This document shows, piece after piece, positions 1 to 10,550 of a stretch of DNA of 64,000 nucleotides. The notes under the pieces were generated by a model, which was not told where the DNA came from, did not search any database, and saw nothing but the letters and a program-made list of their open reading frames with translations. How positions within the stretch are numbered: the first letter of the stretch is position 1; the number at the start of each line of letters is the position of its first letter. Position numbers and translations under genes: made by a program. The stretch is from contig JAULSN010000001.1 of NCBI GenBank assembly GCA_033439765.1, positions 1,984,001-2,048,000 of the forward strand. Reading direction: 5' to 3'. The DNA comes from Lasiosphaeria ovina (lineage: Eukaryota; Ascomycota; Sordariomycetes; Sordariales; Lasiosphaeriaceae).

Positions 1-224
1 ATATGAGTAGAAGGAAGCGGAGCAAAAACGAACTGGTGCTGATAATAAGAAAACAGATAGAAAATAAACAGAAAGAACGAAACCTAACCAAACCCATCCG
101 CCCTTGTGATCAACCGGCCTTGTTATAAACGTGAAGCCTAGGTATTATTCCATGAATTCACCCCTAATTAGTTGAGTGCATATTCTTAGCCTAGCTGTAT
201 CCGGCCCTGGCTCCCCCGCTCTCC

Positions 225-836
225 CTAACGTGTCGATCGTTGCTGACTCTCTGAGTCATTTTTCCTTTCCCTTTCCCTCTCTCGATCTCGAGCTCGGCTT
301 GCTTTTGCTGGTGGTAGAGCAGTACGCCCCAGCTTCCCGCCCCCTGCATAAGCGAGAAGATTTTCCGGCGCGAACACTCCCTTTCCAGTTTTCTTAGCCA
401 GAGGAACGTGGCGATCTTTGTTATTTGGTGTAGAGCTATGGCGCGAGGCAACGAGACCTACCGCCTGTGTGCCACTTTGTGTCGTCAAATGGCTGCCCCC
501 GGAACTTGTTTTCGAAGACTTTGATCGGACACTGCTTTTCGTAACTGTGGTAGATGTTGTTGAGCGGCTGCTGCTGCGCTCTGGGCACACAGAGGCCGCC
601 CTTGAGCTTTGTCCACTGCGTCTAACTTCTACACCCTGCTGATTCTCGGTGTAATGATCATGTGAAGATTGCTGGCTCTGCTGGTGCTGCTGATGCTGCT
701 GATGCTGTTGGTACTCCTGTTGCTGCTGACGCTGCTGGTACTGCTGGTGTTGCTGCTGCCGCTGATGCTCTTGCGCTTGCTGCATATGCTGTTGTTGCTG
801 GTATTGCTGTTGGTGCTGGCGCTCCTGCTCCTGCTC

Positions 837-871
<35 letters not shown>

Positions 872-2504
872 CTTGCTCTTGCTGCTGCTGCTGCTGGTGC
901 TGGTGCTGATGATGATGCTGCTGGGCCGGATTGTTCTGCTGGGTTGGACGTCTAGTTCGAAATGGAAGCAGCTGGAGGCTGTGATCGTCTACAGATACTG
1001 CTGAAGACTGATTTGAAGGAACTGTTGGAGGTGTTGCTGAGGGTGCTACTGAAGATGCTCTCGAGGCAGCTCTTGGGGTTCTCACTGGATTCATTTCGAA
1101 AGGGGTTGTTGAGGGCGTAGTTCTGCGTACTGAGGGTCGTGCGGGCTGGTTTCTTGTCTCGGGTGCTACTGAAGGTGCTCTTGACGAAGTTGTTGAGCGT
1201 GTTCCTAGGGGCATTGGAAAAGCCGCTGCCGCGGTTGCTACTGATGGTCCTGTGGCGAGCAGTACTTGGGGGACAAGTGGGGATGCCGCTGGGTGTGCCC
1301 TTTGTACCATTGAGTACGGCGGTGGTGGTGGTGTCATTCTAGTTGCTATCGAGGATGTTGGTGAGGGTACCCGTGGGGATGCCACCGAGTACGCCCTGGA
1401 GGATGCCACCGATGGTGCTGCTGACGCCGTTCGTGAAGGTACCCTTGAGGGTGCCCTTGGTGAAAATTCTGATGGGGGTCGTGCCGAGGATGCCACCGAG
1501 TGCGTCCTAGACGATGCCACTGATAGTGTTGCTGACGCTGTTTGTGATGGCAGCCTTGGTGAAGATTCTGATGGGGGTGGTGATAGGGATGCCACCGAGG
1601 ATGCTCTGGAGGATACCGCTGGAGGTACTTCGAGCCAAGCGGTACGGCGCCCGAGTCTTTGGGGACGGGTTACGGTGCGGGATTCCAGTTCCCCGCTCAT
1701 TTGCACCCTTTGGGAGGGCCTTCCATGTTCCGAGGCCGCCGAGGGCGCTCTTGGATGTGTTCTTGACGGTGCCTCGGGAGAACTGCTGCGCCATCTGAAT
1801 CTCCGCGACGAGTTGGCAACGGGAGATTCTGTTTCAATATTCACTTGGTCTTCATCAGGCCACCTCTCATGTTCCGGGATTCCCTCATACGCGTCTGGCC
1901 GTGGCACGTGTCTATAAAACCCTGCAAATCTTGAAGGAACTACTGCGTTAGGCTGGTGAATCCTGGATGCCGGGAGTGCGTTTTCGTCGCCACTATCATC
2001 ATGCGTGGAAGACTCCTCTTCAGAATCATGTCCGAAGCCATAGACTTGTTCATCTCGTGAATGATCGGCAATATTATCTGGTGAGAGCGTATGTAACCGA
2101 TATACCCCTTGGCTCTCAGATATGTGGTTGCTGTGATTCGAAACTTCTAACGGCCCCTGAAATCCCCGGCCGCTAGGCCGCTCCCTAGGTCTGCCCATGG
2201 GTTCTGGGTTGTGTCCCAAGTGCACATTGACTGGATAGTGGTTGTCCCTGTGGTCTCTTGGTGGCAGCATTTGGCTCGAAAACTCCTCAGGGTATGGATT
2301 ACCACCCCCTCTTCTGTAGTATCTCTGCGCTGGATCAAAGGGGTTTAGAAAGATATCCGATCCTGCATGATTCGGCTCAGAACCCGACTCGTCTATGAGC
2401 GCCGCAGAGTTTGTGTTCCTTGAATTCCAATAGGGCTGGGACCTAGTGGGTGTCCTGCGTCTTTGCTCATTATCGTCATCCTCGTCGTCTACGTAGTACG
2501 ACAT
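225..2504 (-). CDS. Glutamine-rich, intrinsically disordered protein (759 aa)
   Basis: Single uninterrupted reading frame. The ATG at 2502-2504 is the first true ATG; an extension to 2510 would begin at GTG. The protein opens with an acidic stretch (MSYYVDDEDDD). Residues about 210-510 are low-complexity Ser/Ala/Pro/Arg with recurring APS/VAS/PSR motifs. A Gln/His-rich tract follows at about 523-621, and the C-terminus is strongly basic (RDRERERERK). No enzymatic motif, signal peptide or membrane segment is visible and I recognise no family. Such composition is common in fungal nuclear or phase-separating regulators, but that is inference. The long open frame in a GC-rich, low-complexity region argues that it is real; the polyQ tract also opens poly-Leu and poly-Ala frames on the other strand, which are shadows. 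Confidence 0.75.
640..935. repeat. Imperfect CAG/CTG trinucleotide tract encoding polyglutamine
   Basis: On the + strand this reads as CTG/TTG/CTC repeats; on the coding (-) strand as CAG/CAA/CAC/GAG codons. The mix of CAA and CAG, with His and Glu interruptions, suggests an old, stabilised tract rather than a pure expandable microsatellite. Confidence 0.9.
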
Positions 2505-3557
2505 TGCCACGATTTTTGGTCAATACCCACGCCTATACTGAATTATGGTCAGCCAGAACGATAACCCACCGTGGAATACGAGTCTAGTGTACCTTCCAAA
2601 TTCCTCAACAGTCTGGGGTATGGTGCTGTGGAAGTGTTACTCTGGAAAAGGCCAAATGTTGAGTGGTGTTCCGTGCCAAAGAAAATGAAGACTCGTTCAT
2701 ATACCACTGTATAGAGTCAATCTAAGAGAGTTGCGCAAACCTGTGGTCGAACAGGCTTGGAAGCGTGGTAAAGTGCGTAATTTTGCGATATAAACGAGAA
2801 AGTGAAAACGATTTGGTTGGCCGATAATGTCCGCATTTATACTACTGGAAATGCATACCACAGATGCAGGTGAGTAATGTGACTAGAAAGACAAGTTTCG
2901 GATTCGCTGTGCATGACGCGGCAGGTCATCAACTGCTCACGGCTGAAACTGAGCTGGCGGGATTCAGAGAGTTCACATGGTTGAAAGAGGATAGGTTTCG
3001 AATTGTCAACGCGTGACGCAAAAGTTCGTGGGGCAGCTGAAAATACCGGGCAGTAGTTGGAATACGAGATTGAAGTTTGGAATGCCGGATAACCAGGGCA
3101 CCGAGATTGGATGGAGGCATCGGTTTGTCCGCTTGTTAAGAAATCATGAATACCGTAATCCCGGTGAGAGAAGTTCTCTAAAGTCTGGTTAGATAATCGG
3201 TTGCCAATCAGTCTCCCCAGGACTCGATGCGCGCACAGCTCGGGAAGAAAAGGAAAGAAAAGTCATTCTTGAATTCCCTCCACTCACGCTGATATGCATT
3301 CCCGCGCCAAACCAAATGCTCCTCAAGGAGAAAAATACGGAGTTAACAACCAAAATCCGCGACCACATCTATTTTCCGCCCAAGCAGGTCCATTCCACGA
3401 CCTGATCCATTATCCAACCAAAAAAATCCACACCCGCAGACTCCCAAGAAATAATGTCACCTCCAATAGCCTGGTCAATTCCCCCCTTTTGTGCAATTCC
3501 TTCGCTTCTTACTATCCTTCATGGTTGCGAGACGCATGGCCGTCAGGTTTCGGTCGT
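2505..3557. other. Intergenic, no gene seen
   Basis: Only short overlapping frames without coding character. It contains the likely upstream region of the Gln-rich gene and the 3' flank of the Tyr/Gln-rich gene. Confidence 0.6.
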
Positions 3558-4214
3558 CTAGCTACCAGCTACCGCATTGCTCGAAAGCACCATGGAACCA
3601 CTGGTATCGTCTCCTGGCTGTGGCCATGAAGTCGCCATTCCCGCATCCGTGTTGTGGAATTCGTGCTCTCCGACTGCCGTGACCTGAGGACTTTGCGACC
3701 CGGTTTGTTGATAACCCGGGTCACACAATGTGTATCCTTCGACTTGATATCCGGGTGGCTGTTGACTGTTGGGGTTCATCTGGTACTGGTGATTTGTACC
3801 GTAGCCCGTATATTGACCGGATGTGTTGTATTGATCATGTTGTTGATGCCTACCGTATTGCTGGCTTCACGGATATACGCCCTCATTGTATCCATGATAT
3901 CCGAAGTTGTGTGCTGCGTAGTGGGCATTGTCTGCAGCCTGATAATTCTGGGTGCAAGACTGCGGAGCTTGAGAATAGTTCCTGGCAACCTCATCCAAAT
4001 TTGTCCACTTGCCAACGTATGGGCCCGTACCGATGGCAGGGGGGGCGCGTTCGAATCTAACGTCCTCGAAAGCCCCTGGGGAGTTATTGCTGTTGGAAGC
4101 TCCGTAGTCAAATTCTCCGGGAGCGGAAACATATCCTTCCGGAAGGGTGTACTGTAAATTACCGATGGTAACTCTCGCCTTTTGGCTTGAATTCGCAATT
4201 CCTGCGTCCGCCAT
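3558..4214 (-). pseudogene. Tyr/Gln/Asn-rich protein gene with an in-frame TGA
   Basis: From ATG 4212-4214 (MADAGIANSSQKAR) the frame runs to a TGA at 3867-3869 and then continues open in the same frame to a TAG at 3558. Both halves share Tyr/Gln/Asn-rich, low-charge composition (GYHGYNEGVYP before the stop; SQQYGRHQQHDQYN after), so they look like one protein of about 218 codons. A frame-compatible ATG at 4289 would add 25 residues. The TGA could be a CGA-to-TGA transition, a readthrough site, or lie inside a 93-nt in-frame intron (GTATAT...CACCAG), though I see no good branch site. No family recognised; the composition resembles prion-like low-complexity domains. Confidence 0.5.
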
Positions 4215-4289
4215 CTTTCTGGTTCGCATAAGAAAATTGTTAGCCACTCCAATATTATGCGCGATGATTGGGTTCCTCGAGTGGGTCAT

Positions 4290-7200
4290 TAATATTACAG
4301 TGAGGCTTCCCCTTTACCAGATTAACCATGTACTGAGCGCGTTGTGCGAAAGGATAACAACAGATTGGGTTGATTGGGATATCGCAGGGGCTATATTAAG
4401 GGTTGTTATTGGAAATCAGCGAGTAGGTGGAATACCAGGCGCAGGGTAATTTGATGCTTCAAGTCGATGGGGAAGCGGTTTTCAATCCAGATGGTGATGA
4501 GTCCGTATATATATTCCAGAGAAAGCTCAAGGTGGTGGGGCAGGAACGTAGCAGGTGGCCACTATGCCGGAGGGATGTGTCAAATTTCCAAGCCCGACGT
4601 AGTTTGTGGTCTGCCGCTTCTGGAAACGAGGTGAACAGGAAGAACGGTACGACAACCTGGCTCAAACAGCCAAGAGTCTCGTTAGTGTAACGGCTTAACT
4701 TCTAAAGAGTTTGACTTCATCCCGTCAACGAATACGTCAGCTCTTGTGAATGTTGAGGGGGCCGACTCTATTGAGAACACGTGTGTTGCAAGCAAACATG
4801 GACTAACGCTTGAACGTATCCAGATGGCGGGCACTGACGTATAAAACAACTCAAACGCACTGGGGGATTTAAACGAAGCACTTTGTGTTCCAAGTGCCTG
4901 AATTCGTGAGGCTTCAGCAACAGGACTTGTGAGGGCCGTGTGCCAATAAAGGGACATCTCGTAACTCCGCAACGAAAAGGGGCAAAGAACAAAGAAAGGG
5001 GCACTCCACAGCCCGCAAACAAAGAACTGCCGCAACATGTGGTGAGAGACTGCCAAACGAGTTCGCTGGATTGTTTGATCAGAGTTGCGCGTTGCAGTAG
5101 GACACGGAAAGGAAGCAGGCCTGGTACACTAGGCACAATGACGTCTAATAGCAACCAAGAGCCCCAAACTGTTAGAGACGCTGGGACATTAAAGGATACA
5201 CATGGAGGTGAATTAATCGATTGTAAACCTTGACTCAAATATCACCTCGCCGCAGGTGGTCGGCAATGTTGCCGGAAGGGTCCAATCTCCAACAAGTCGA
5301 GGGATCCGAACACCAGACATAAAAGTTCTCCATCAACCCCATTTCTCTCCTCCCCCCCTTCTCCCCACAAAAGAAGGTCCCTCCCTCCCTCCCTCTCGCT
5401 CCCAAAAAAATGAACCCTCCTCCCCTCCCCAACCACCCATAGGAAACACGTTTTTCAACCCGCCGGCTCCCGCCTCTCGGAGAATCTCCCCACCAGCTCC
5501 AAAGCTCACCCGGCAAGAGATGCTGGTGATGCTAGTGTTGATATCTAACAGAACAGACTTTCCGCATCGCGTTGGCTATGTCAATCTTTCACACCATCAG
5601 AGTCAAATTCTGGCTCTGGGTGAGACGAGCCAGCTTCCCCCTGAGTGCGTGTCCAGAGCGCAACCTATGATAAGGTTGTCATTGCGCAGGAGATTGGACT
5701 CTCGGAATTTCCGGTGTGATGCAAATCTGAGAGTGGTTGCCATGGTCCTGGCAGTGGTTGCAGCAGGTTTCGCCGGGAAAGCGTCTGAGAGAAGAGAAAC
5801 CCAGATAGCCGAGGAGAAGAGCTGTCATCCAACGTCGATCCAACTCTTGAAAGAGGGTTTTCAGCATGTTCTGGCCCTCAACTGACTCAAGTCTCTGGCC
5901 GAGTCGAGCAAGACCGTATCGGGATTGACCTTGTAGCCATAACCGAAACTCCAGACGTATGGATCCGACTGGTCGGCTGATGGCCGCAGTCTCCAGCGGC
6001 CTTCCATCAATCCGAATGCTCTTTGCCTGTGATTGTGCAGAATTGTGTCCAGAGGAACGGCGCTATTGCTTCAGCTGGTCTGAGTTGACCGCAACGAGAG
6101 CACGGATTGGGCGAGGCTGGAAGCTTGGACGACATGCTGGTAGACAAGAGGAATGGATGCGTGTTGAGAAGAGTGTGTACGACTGGAGGTTTGCCGAAAG
6201 AAGCAGAAGTCTGTCGTGATCGGGCGGTTGCTTAGGTTAAGTCACGGCAGGACTGTTGTAGCCGTGTTGCTGACGTTAGGAAGATTACCCTGCGGCTCCA
6301 ACAAGGTTAGTGAAATGCCATAACAGAAATCGAACGAGAGGATTTGCAAACATACCAAGCAGCTGACCCAGAGCAAGCAAATGCAGGAAGAAATCCATCG
6401 GGGCCCAGACCGCCAAAGTAGCCGACCGTGTTGGTGTCGGAAGAAGAACCAGAAGGGAAAATGTGGAGGGGGGTCGGAGATTGGAGTGCAAAGAAGCCGG
6501 TCGGAAATGTTGTGGCAGACTGCCAGGGTGTCGAATAATTGTCCGAGAAAAGAAGAGACAACAAGGGCGCAAGGAAAATGACCGCCGAGCTCAAGCAAGA
6601 AATCCTCGAGGCTAAAATGGAACCGTAAGGCACGGTCTGCCTCGCTCTCGTCCAGACGACAGACGCGGTGTCCCGTGGCACCTGCTGACGGCCCGAGACA
6701 GGGGGCGTGCCGAAAAGCCATCCTTGGTCAAGACCTGACCAAGGAAAATCTTTCCAAGATCTAGCCAAAAACGGCATCGATGGGCTTCTCGGCACAGCTC
6801 TCTGCCAAAGACCGCCTCCGGGTGACACAGAAGGACACGCGTTGGGTCGGAAGAGAGGTGTCAATACCGAACGAAATAAACTGGCGGTACCTAAAGAAGA
6901 CAATGGAAAGGGATGGAGACAAAAGCTTGCGAGGACTGCTTGATAGAGTGCCAGCTCTGTTGTGCCATACCTGCCTCCCTGCCCGTTCCTTCCCGGACTA
7001 ACTACAGGCAGCAGCTCCTCACGTCCTAGAGCGGTGACTGCGAGAATGGTGGGGCAACACTCGTTCGAGGATCAAGCGGAACCTGGGTCTCGACCTTGCA
7101 AGATTCGCCATCAATCCGAATCAGAGCAGGAGAGCAAGTTCATCTGATGTCTGGAGGCCCGTCAGGGCCCACATAATTTGCCACCCCCTAGCTGTAATAC

Positions 7201-7660
7201 GGCTCAGCTTTCGCAAGAGTATCCTGCGTCCCTGCCCCGGCTGCAAACGGCGGACAAATGCCAATTATTTGTTCGCGTCTCGTGTCCAGCTGGAGAGGCA
7301 AGGTTAAGAAGGAGACACCGACAGAAAACGCTCTCCTAGGGACTGGTACCTGACTGAACTTTGAGGAGGGACGCAATTTGGATGTAGCCTAGTACCAAAG
7401 TCGGTGGACTCACTCTGCCTACCTGAAATCACGCCATGGATTACCTGCAGTGACGGTGCTGAGAAGACTGAGGCGCCCGAGGGAAAGATGAGGAGCCCGG
7501 AAGGGTCAGGCACCTACGTGTCCGTCAGGGTGCACAGGAAGAAGTAGCAGTAGAGTCAGGAAGCAGTCATCTGATCACGCCATCTCCAGGAACATACATA
7601 CCCGTATCAGTGAGGACACTGAGAGGGTGTGGCAAGGAAGGAGCCTGCAGCTGAGGCAGG
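4290..7660. other. Gene-poor interval
   Basis: Many short frames on both strands, none with recognisable domains, consistent codon bias or convincing splice structure. The longest (5256-5885 +, 6307-6903 -) overlap others and read as random translation. Pyrimidine-rich stretch near 5340-5410. Confidence 0.5.
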
Positions 7661-8246
7661 GTGAAGCAGCCTAGAATGATGTCAACGAACATGCGTCAGA
7701 TCTTGAGAAGTGCGGCAGTAAATCTCCATCGTGTATGCGGCAGCAGGGATTGTCACAGCAAGCAGGTGACTCGGGGGGTCGGCGTCAGGCTGAGGCAACG
7801 GAAGGAACGCACAAGAACCAAGGACTCCGTAGAGCCTGGTGTCCAGGTTCTAGTTCCTCAACTTCCAGGGCCTGGAGATGCAATGCTGCTTGAGGAAAGA
7901 ACACCCGCTGTGCAGCCCTCTGACTTTCTCGATCACTCTACGCTAGAATATTGAGGATATCCAGACTGTTGAGAGGCTGCCGCCCAAGGACGCCATCCGC
8001 CAGATCTGCCGCTGGCTGAGAAGGAGAAGGAGGCACCACCTTAAACTGGCCAACCAGCTGCCCACCGATTCGTCCCAAGTCTACTGGAGCGTGAAGCATG
8101 GAATGGACCCACTGGAGGAGCGATGGCAGGCGGAAGGTGGTGAAGAGGGTGGCCCAAGCTCAAAGGTTTTCATTGCTACGCATGACAGCCTGCCTACTGG
8201 CATTTTCGACGTTTCGTTCCTTCCTCCGTTGGTTTTGCAAGTGTGA
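7661..8246 (+). pseudogene. Frame-broken coding remnant of unknown function
   Basis: From 7947 to a TGA at 8244-8246 a 99-codon frame lacks an upstream ATG but reads as genuine protein: IEDIQTVERLPPKDAIRQIC, a basic cluster WLRRRRRHHLK, then EERWQAEGGEEGG and FIATHDSLPTGIFDVSF. Immediately upstream, the ORF at 7661-7954 ends in similarly protein-like sequence (AMLLEERTPAVQPSDFLDHS) and the two frames meet at about 7944-7954 with a one-base offset. Either a splice acceptor (cgcTAG just before 7947) or a frameshift joins them. I do not recognise the family; the upstream limit is uncertain. Confidence 0.4.
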
Positions 8247-8922
8247 TTCCAAAGCAGCTTGCGAAACGGCTGGAGACAACATGGAAATTCAGGCATGGCA
8301 ACTGGAGTTGCCTCGTGCCCCGTAGGCTGTTACCCATTACCGTGATTTGGACCACCACAACTCGAACTGGCACCAGTGATACTACCGGTTGGGTCGGTTG
8401 GGTCCCTCCCCTCTCCTAGATGCCCCCACTCTGTCCTCGGTAGCCCGCCAGGGTAGAAACCTGGATTAATGATAAACTTGAACATTGAATTTTGCGCCAT
8501 TGCTGTTGACATGTTGATAGGCTCTAGAAACAAAACGTTGATGATGTTTTCTTGATTAAACTGAGGAGCTTGCAATTTGCATGTGATTGTACATGTACAT
8601 ACATCTTGAATTTCATGCACCAGAGGAAGTTCGTACGGACCGTAGCCACGGTCAAAGAATTCCGCGTCATTCGAGAGAACAGGTGTTTTTCTCATGATAT
8701 ATTTTTACTTGGTTACTCTCCTAGTTATAACAGAATCAAACCATCACGTTTAATGCCTTGCTTAAACTTTGGTTTCTCGCTATCCATGGCTCTAAGTGTG
8801 CAAACAAGTGAGACCGTGAATTGGAGAAGACAACCTTACTGGGCTAAACAACAAAGAAATGCTAAGTAACATGTATAAAGGTATGACAGACTAGAATACA
8901 AGAAAAAGGTCATGCTGTTTGA
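8247..8922. other. Intergenic; one weak minus-strand frame
   Basis: A 121-codon minus frame (8330-8695) has an ATG and a plausible start (MRKTPVLSNDAEFFDRGYG) and a possible GTATGT...CTCAG mini-intron, but no family resemblance. I would not call it a gene without transcripts. Confidence 0.35.
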
Positions 8923-9222
8923 ATGATAGGGAATAATCACGAGTACGCATGGCTGCCAGCAGCTGCTCCCGATCGGCTCGTTAAACTTGTTGAGAACAAC
9001 GCAGCAGCACGACGGGATGTTTTGGCGTGTGTTAGATCTGCCGTTTGGGGGCGGCTGGAGGACAGAGACATGCCCACAGCGGCGGCACTGTACTCTGGAA
9101 TCTCGGCCGTCTTTGCGGACCTCTCCGCGCTCGCAACACCGAATCCTCTCACCGTCCAGCCTGCCCCTAACCACGTTGCATCCGCCGACGAGGCGGACGG
9201 ATCGGAAGCTGCTGTTGCATAG
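8923..9222 (+). CDS. Possible small protein, 99 aa, unknown
   Basis: ATG-initiated frame with helix-compatible composition (APDRLVKLVENNAAARRDVL, then LYSGISAVFADLSALA), ending in an Ala/Asp/Glu-rich tail. No signal peptide, membrane segment or known motif. An overlapping open frame lies on the opposite strand (8937-9233), so base composition alone could keep both open. Isolated in a gene-poor interval; low confidence. Confidence 0.3.
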   Translation: MIGNNHEYAWLPAAAPDRLVKLVENNAAARRDVLACVRSAVWGRLEDRDMPTAAALYSGISAVFADLSALATPNPLTVQPAPNHVASADEADGSEAAVA

Positions 9223-10257
9223 CACGGTGCCATCGTTTATGGTGTGATTGCAGCCTTGGCGGTTGCAGCGCGATCCCTTGCTGGCTACGATGTATTCGGG
9301 ATGGCGGTACTACACTTGGCCGTACTACCAATCCACCCCCCATAGTGATTGTACATCTCCTGCCGCAGCATTGGGGGCTAGGCATCTATGGCGGCAGAAG
9401 GCAATTTTGTTACTGGGGTTGGTAACGAGTCGTCTGGAAGTCGACATGTTGGCTGCGAGACTGAAACTGAAAACCGGCATGTTATCTGGGCATGGAGAAC
9501 ACGACGATCTCAACCCTGTCACGTACCTAGGAATAATAGATTCTCCTTGGTAACTCTGTAAAGGAAAACAATTGGGGAGGAGAAGAAACGAGAGCAGTGA
9601 GGGGGGAGGCTGCGAAGAATACGGTTGTAGGAGGGTATCGATCAGCTCTGATCAATGCTCCAGTATCCGTAAAAGGACATGAAGGGAGATTATTCCTCTA
9701 CCCTGCGATCGCCAAGTATCGCCAAGATTCGCCTACCAGGAGATGTCACCAAAGTCACCAAAGTCACCAAGGTCACCAAAGTCACCAAAGAGGAAGTGGT
9801 GATCTAGGATGGGATGGCAAGTGGATGGTCAGCTATATTCGTTGACGTGAAGGAAATGGAGAAGGAAAGCGCGAAGACTGGGATGGTACGGATTTAAGGT
9901 CCTTTTGGAAACCTGGTGCTGAGATACGGACGGGCAGGGAAGTATGAGAAGAAGGAGCAAGAAGGATAAAGCCCAAGATGCCAGTAGAAATACTCAAGAA
10001 GGAAAGTGCGACGATTACAGTCCTATATCCTGCTGACTAAGTCAAAGAGTCAACGGTGTAACAAAATTGCTCACGTCCATGGCTCCTGCTTGCAGAAGGG
10101 ATGTTGTTGGATGTGGTTCGAGCGTGCAAAAACGTGACTCGACGCGCTAGCAGCGGCCATGTAAAACTTTTCCCTTCCCAAACAAAACGGCCGAGCCATC
10201 CTCCTAACACACAACACTCACTTCTTCCCCCTACATTTTTTTCGATAACCACCAACA
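9223..10257. other. Intergenic
   Basis: No gene seen. It contains a short 9-bp tandem repeat (9745-9789) and leads into the inverted repeat at 10258. Confidence 0.5.
9745..9789. repeat. 9-bp tandem repeat, five copies (GTCACCAAA/G)
   Basis: Five consecutive units of GTCACCAAA, one ending in G. Too short to be more than a minisatellite seed. Confidence 0.9.
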
Positions 10258-10296
10258 CCAGAGGGTGAGTGATTATTTTAATCACTCACCCTCTGG
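10258..10296. repeat. Perfect 18-bp inverted repeat with a 3-nt loop
   Basis: Arms 10258-10275 and 10279-10296 are exact reverse complements (CCAGAGGGTGAGTGATTA) around TTT. It forms a long uninterrupted hairpin. No T-run follows that would suggest a Pol III or bacterial-type terminator. Confidence 0.95.
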
Positions 10297-10314
10297 CTTC
10301 GGCCGGCGGCTGGC

Positions 10315-10550
10315 GGTGGGAGTACCACCAGCCACAACAGATAAGTGGTGAGGCCACCACCACCCACAACAGACGGTGGTGGCCTCAACACCAGCCACAA
10401 CAGATGAGTGGTGAGGTCACCACCAGCCACAACAAACGGTGGTGGCCTCCACCACCAGACCACAACAGACGGTGGTGGCCTCCCACTAGCCATAACACCC
10501 CACCGCCAGCCACCAATGACGGCGGCGTCCTCTCCGCCAGCCACAACATA
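10315..10550. repeat. Degenerate minisatellite (ACCAGCCACAACAGA / CGGTGGTGGCCTC units)
   Basis: Alternating blocks of CACAACAGA(C)GGTGGTGGCCTC and CAGATGAGTGGTGAGG recur about six times between 10315 and 10550, explaining the repetitive frames (RRWWPQ-like) on both strands here. Confidence 0.8.

Noticed and set aside
662..1004. Poly-Ala and poly-Leu ORFs on the + strand
   Set aside because: They are antisense readings of the CAG tract of the Gln-rich gene.
5256..6903. Long frames at 5256-5885 (+) and 6307-6903 (-)
   Set aside because: No domain, no consistent composition and overlapping frames on both strands; read as chance ORFs.
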